NCBI GenBank assembly: GCA_002455605.1
Contig: DKLE01000082.1
Coordinates: forward strand, 748-6,739
DNA: 5,992 bases
Origin: Firmicutes bacterium UBA6648
GTDB taxonomy: Bacteria > Bacillota > Clostridia > Peptostreptococcales > Anaerovoracaceae
Direction of reading: 5' to 3'
Position 1 is the first letter of the stretch; the number at the start of each line of letters is the position of its first letter. The translations under genes were made by a program, and so were the position numbers. The notes beneath the pieces were generated by a model. That model was not told the origin of the DNA, searched no databases, and worked only from the letters and a program-made list of their open reading frames with translations. Positions 4,779 through 5,992 of this stretch are shown here, piece after piece.

Positions 4779-5180
4779 TTGCTGTACAGAAATGAAAATG
4801 AACATGGCAGCATTATTTTAGAGAAAGCCGTTTTTGCTAAAATAGTCACAGAAATAGTAGCTCAGTTTAACGGCAAAGTCCTGATTTCTAATTATAAGAA
4901 TAAAGCCACTACGTTTGCAGCTAAAATCGGTGTAACCGATGATATAAGCAACATGGATATAGTTATGGGAGAAAAAGGGCTTGATGTAAAGCTTTACATT
5001 GTAGTTAAATTCGGGACAAGTATAGGTATGGTTACAAATACTTTAATAAAAGATATACATGATAAAATATATGAATTTACGTCTGTAGAACCAAATAGTG
5101 TAGCAATCGTTGTTACAGGGATGATTTCTAAAAATATTGCCAGAAGAAATATTGAAGTTAGGAGAGGTATTGAGAGATGA
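4779..5180 (+). CDS. Asp23/Gls24 family protein (YloU-like)
   Basis: The 133-residue protein fits the Asp23/Gls24 (YloU) family, small soluble proteins linked to envelope stress in Firmicutes; their exact biochemical role is unsettled. The family core is visible as the opening GSIILEKAVFAKIVTEIV (10-27), the strand LDVKLYIVVKFGTSI (68-82), a following helix, and a final strand NSVAIVVTGM (106-115). The end is basic (ARRNIEVRRGIER). The usual Cys-Tyr-Gly-Val stretch of YloU reads FNGKVLIS here. It starts at TTG, set by the AGGAGG at 4765-4770. Its stop codon overlaps the recG ATG in ATGA (5177-5180), so the two are translationally coupled. In many Firmicutes a DAK2-type gene (yloV/fakA) follows; none is present here. 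Confidence 0.85.
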   Translation: MLYRNENEHGSIILEKAVFAKIVTEIVAQFNGKVLISNYKNKATTFAAKIGVTDDISNMDIVMGEKGLDVKLYIVVKFGTSIGMVTNTLIKDIHDKIYEFTSVEPNSVAIVVTGMISKNIARRNIEVRRGIER

Positions 5181-5992
5181 ATCTTAACGATGAAGTCATT
5201 GCCATAAAAGGTATCGGACCAAAAAAAGCAGAAGCTCTGAGAAGAATAGGCATCTGCAAAATTGAAGATTTTTTGTATTATTATCCCAGAGATTATCAGG
5301 ATAGAAGACAAATTAAAAAAATAAGGGAGCTGGAGAACGGCTCTCTTGCTTTAACTGCCGGAACAGTCAACAGCAAGATTAAAGGCGGGTATGGAAAAAA
5401 ACAAATATTAAGGCTTCTTATCACAGACGAAAGCGGGGCAATGGAAGTGATATTTTTTAATGCCCAGTTTCTGGTAAATAAGTTTGAAATGAACAGGCAG
5501 TATGTCTTTTACGGAAAAGCAGCTGTTGAGTATGGGAAAACGAAAATGGTTCATCCGGAATTTTTTACAAACGAACAGGAGAATATCTGCGGAATTATAC
5601 CCATTTATCCGCTGACTGCAGGGATTTCCCAGGCAGATATGTTTAAATGGCAGGCAATAGCTGTTGGAATGGTGAATCAGCAGTTACATGAGCACTTAAC
5701 TCAAGAATTAATTGAAAAAAATAAATTGTGTGATTTAGGCTATGCATTATCGAATATACATTTCCCCCAGGATAAAAATCATTTAAAAGCAGCAAAATAT
5801 AGATTGATATTTGATGAATTATTATTTTTACAAATGGGGCTTTTATCCATAAAAAACAGAATTACTACAGAAGAGAAAGGCATTGTGTTCCATAAGAATA
5901 TAGATGTATATGAGTTCATTCAAATGCTTCCCTATGCTTTAACCAACGCTCAGAAAAAAGTTATCCAAGAGATAAATGATGACATGGAATCA
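5177..5992 (+). CDS. recG: ATP-dependent DNA helicase RecG, N-terminal part (3' end outside window)
   Basis: RecG remodels stalled replication forks and branched DNA. The frame is open to the window edge, giving 272 of the roughly 680 residues expected. Visible marks are the helix-hairpin-helix IKGIGPKKAEALRRIGI (10-26), the PRDYQDRR motif (37-44), the wedge OB-fold (about 57-145, including the ITDESGAMEVIFFN strand region at 82-95), the linker AKYRLIFDELLFLQMGLL, and the Q-motif-like LTNAQ (255-259) just before the helicase domain. The Walker A motif lies beyond the window. The ATG overlaps the upstream stop as ATGA, and GGAG and GAGAG just upstream can serve as its ribosome binding site. 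The gene is evident although its stop is missing. Confidence 0.96.
   Translation, partial: MNLNDEVIAIKGIGPKKAEALRRIGICKIEDFLYYYPRDYQDRRQIKKIRELENGSLALTAGTVNSKIKGGYGKKQILRLLITDESGAMEVIFFNAQFLVNKFEMNRQYVFYGKAAVEYGKTKMVHPEFFTNEQENICGIIPIYPLTAGISQADMFKWQAIAVGMVNQQLHEHLTQELIEKNKLCDLGYALSNIHFPQDKNHLKAAKYRLIFDELLFLQMGLLSIKNRITTEEKGIVFHKNIDVYEFIQMLPYALTNAQKKVIQEINDDMES

Noticed and set aside
4994..5311. Minus-strand open frame of 105 residues across the Asp23-family/recG junction
   Set aside because: It lies antisense to two well-supported overlapping genes and has no recognisable product.
1..5992. CRISPR array, tRNA or rRNA gene, or insertion sequence
   Set aside because: No regularly spaced repeats, no tRNA cloverleaf or rRNA sequence, and no transposase fragment or terminal inverted repeats were seen, even around the nrdG duplication.

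Overview
The window looks like chromosomal DNA from an AT-rich, Gram-positive, obligately anaerobic bacterium, most likely a member of Clostridia. The clues are an oxygen-sensitive class III ribonucleotide reductase (NrdD/NrdG), strong AGGAGG ribosome binding sites, a TTG start, and a zinc-type L28 next to an Asp23-family gene and recG, which is a Firmicutes-type neighbourhood. The genus cannot be fixed from this sequence.

Layout. (1) 1-857 is the C-terminal part of nrdD, followed by a 132-nt gap with a perfect 11-bp palindrome and then an intact nrdG (990-1499). (2) 1500-1754 is a 255-nt leader-like intergenic region with a possible promoter, two hairpins (the second long and terminator-like), and a 9-bp dyad just before a strong ribosome binding site. 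(3) 1755-2768 and 2785-3747 are a tight two-gene unit: an ornithine cyclodeaminase/mu-crystallin family NAD(P)-dependent protein and a PLP-dependent threonine-dehydratase-like enzyme. (4) 3770-4071 is a broken 3' fragment of a second, diverged nrdG, lacking the iron-sulfur half and carrying a frameshift. (5) 4186-4377 is rpmB (L28), with its own promoter and a strong terminator that may serve both strands. (6) On the minus strand, 4437-4631 encodes a small Cys-containing protein with two membrane segments. (7) Rightward again, an Asp23/Gls24-family gene (TTG start) overlaps recG by four bases; recG runs off the window end.

How the parts fit. NrdG activates NrdD by making its glycyl radical, so the left end is the anaerobic dNTP supply module. 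The amino-acid enzyme pair sits between one intact and one broken nrdG. The two copies are only about 61% identical at protein level over the shared region (36 of 59 positions by hand alignment), which argues against a recent tandem duplication. I favour insertion or replacement by a segment carrying its own nrdG plus the enzyme pair, leaving the 3' end of the older nrdG behind. The pair resembles EutC/EutB of ectoine breakdown and BhcD/BhcB of the beta-hydroxyaspartate cycle, where a PLP dehydratase and an ornithine-cyclodeaminase-family reductase act in sequence on a 3-hydroxy amino acid. That function is inferred here, not shown. The right-hand half is ordinary housekeeping sequence, apart from the absence of the YloV/FakA-type gene that often sits between the Asp23-family gene and recG.
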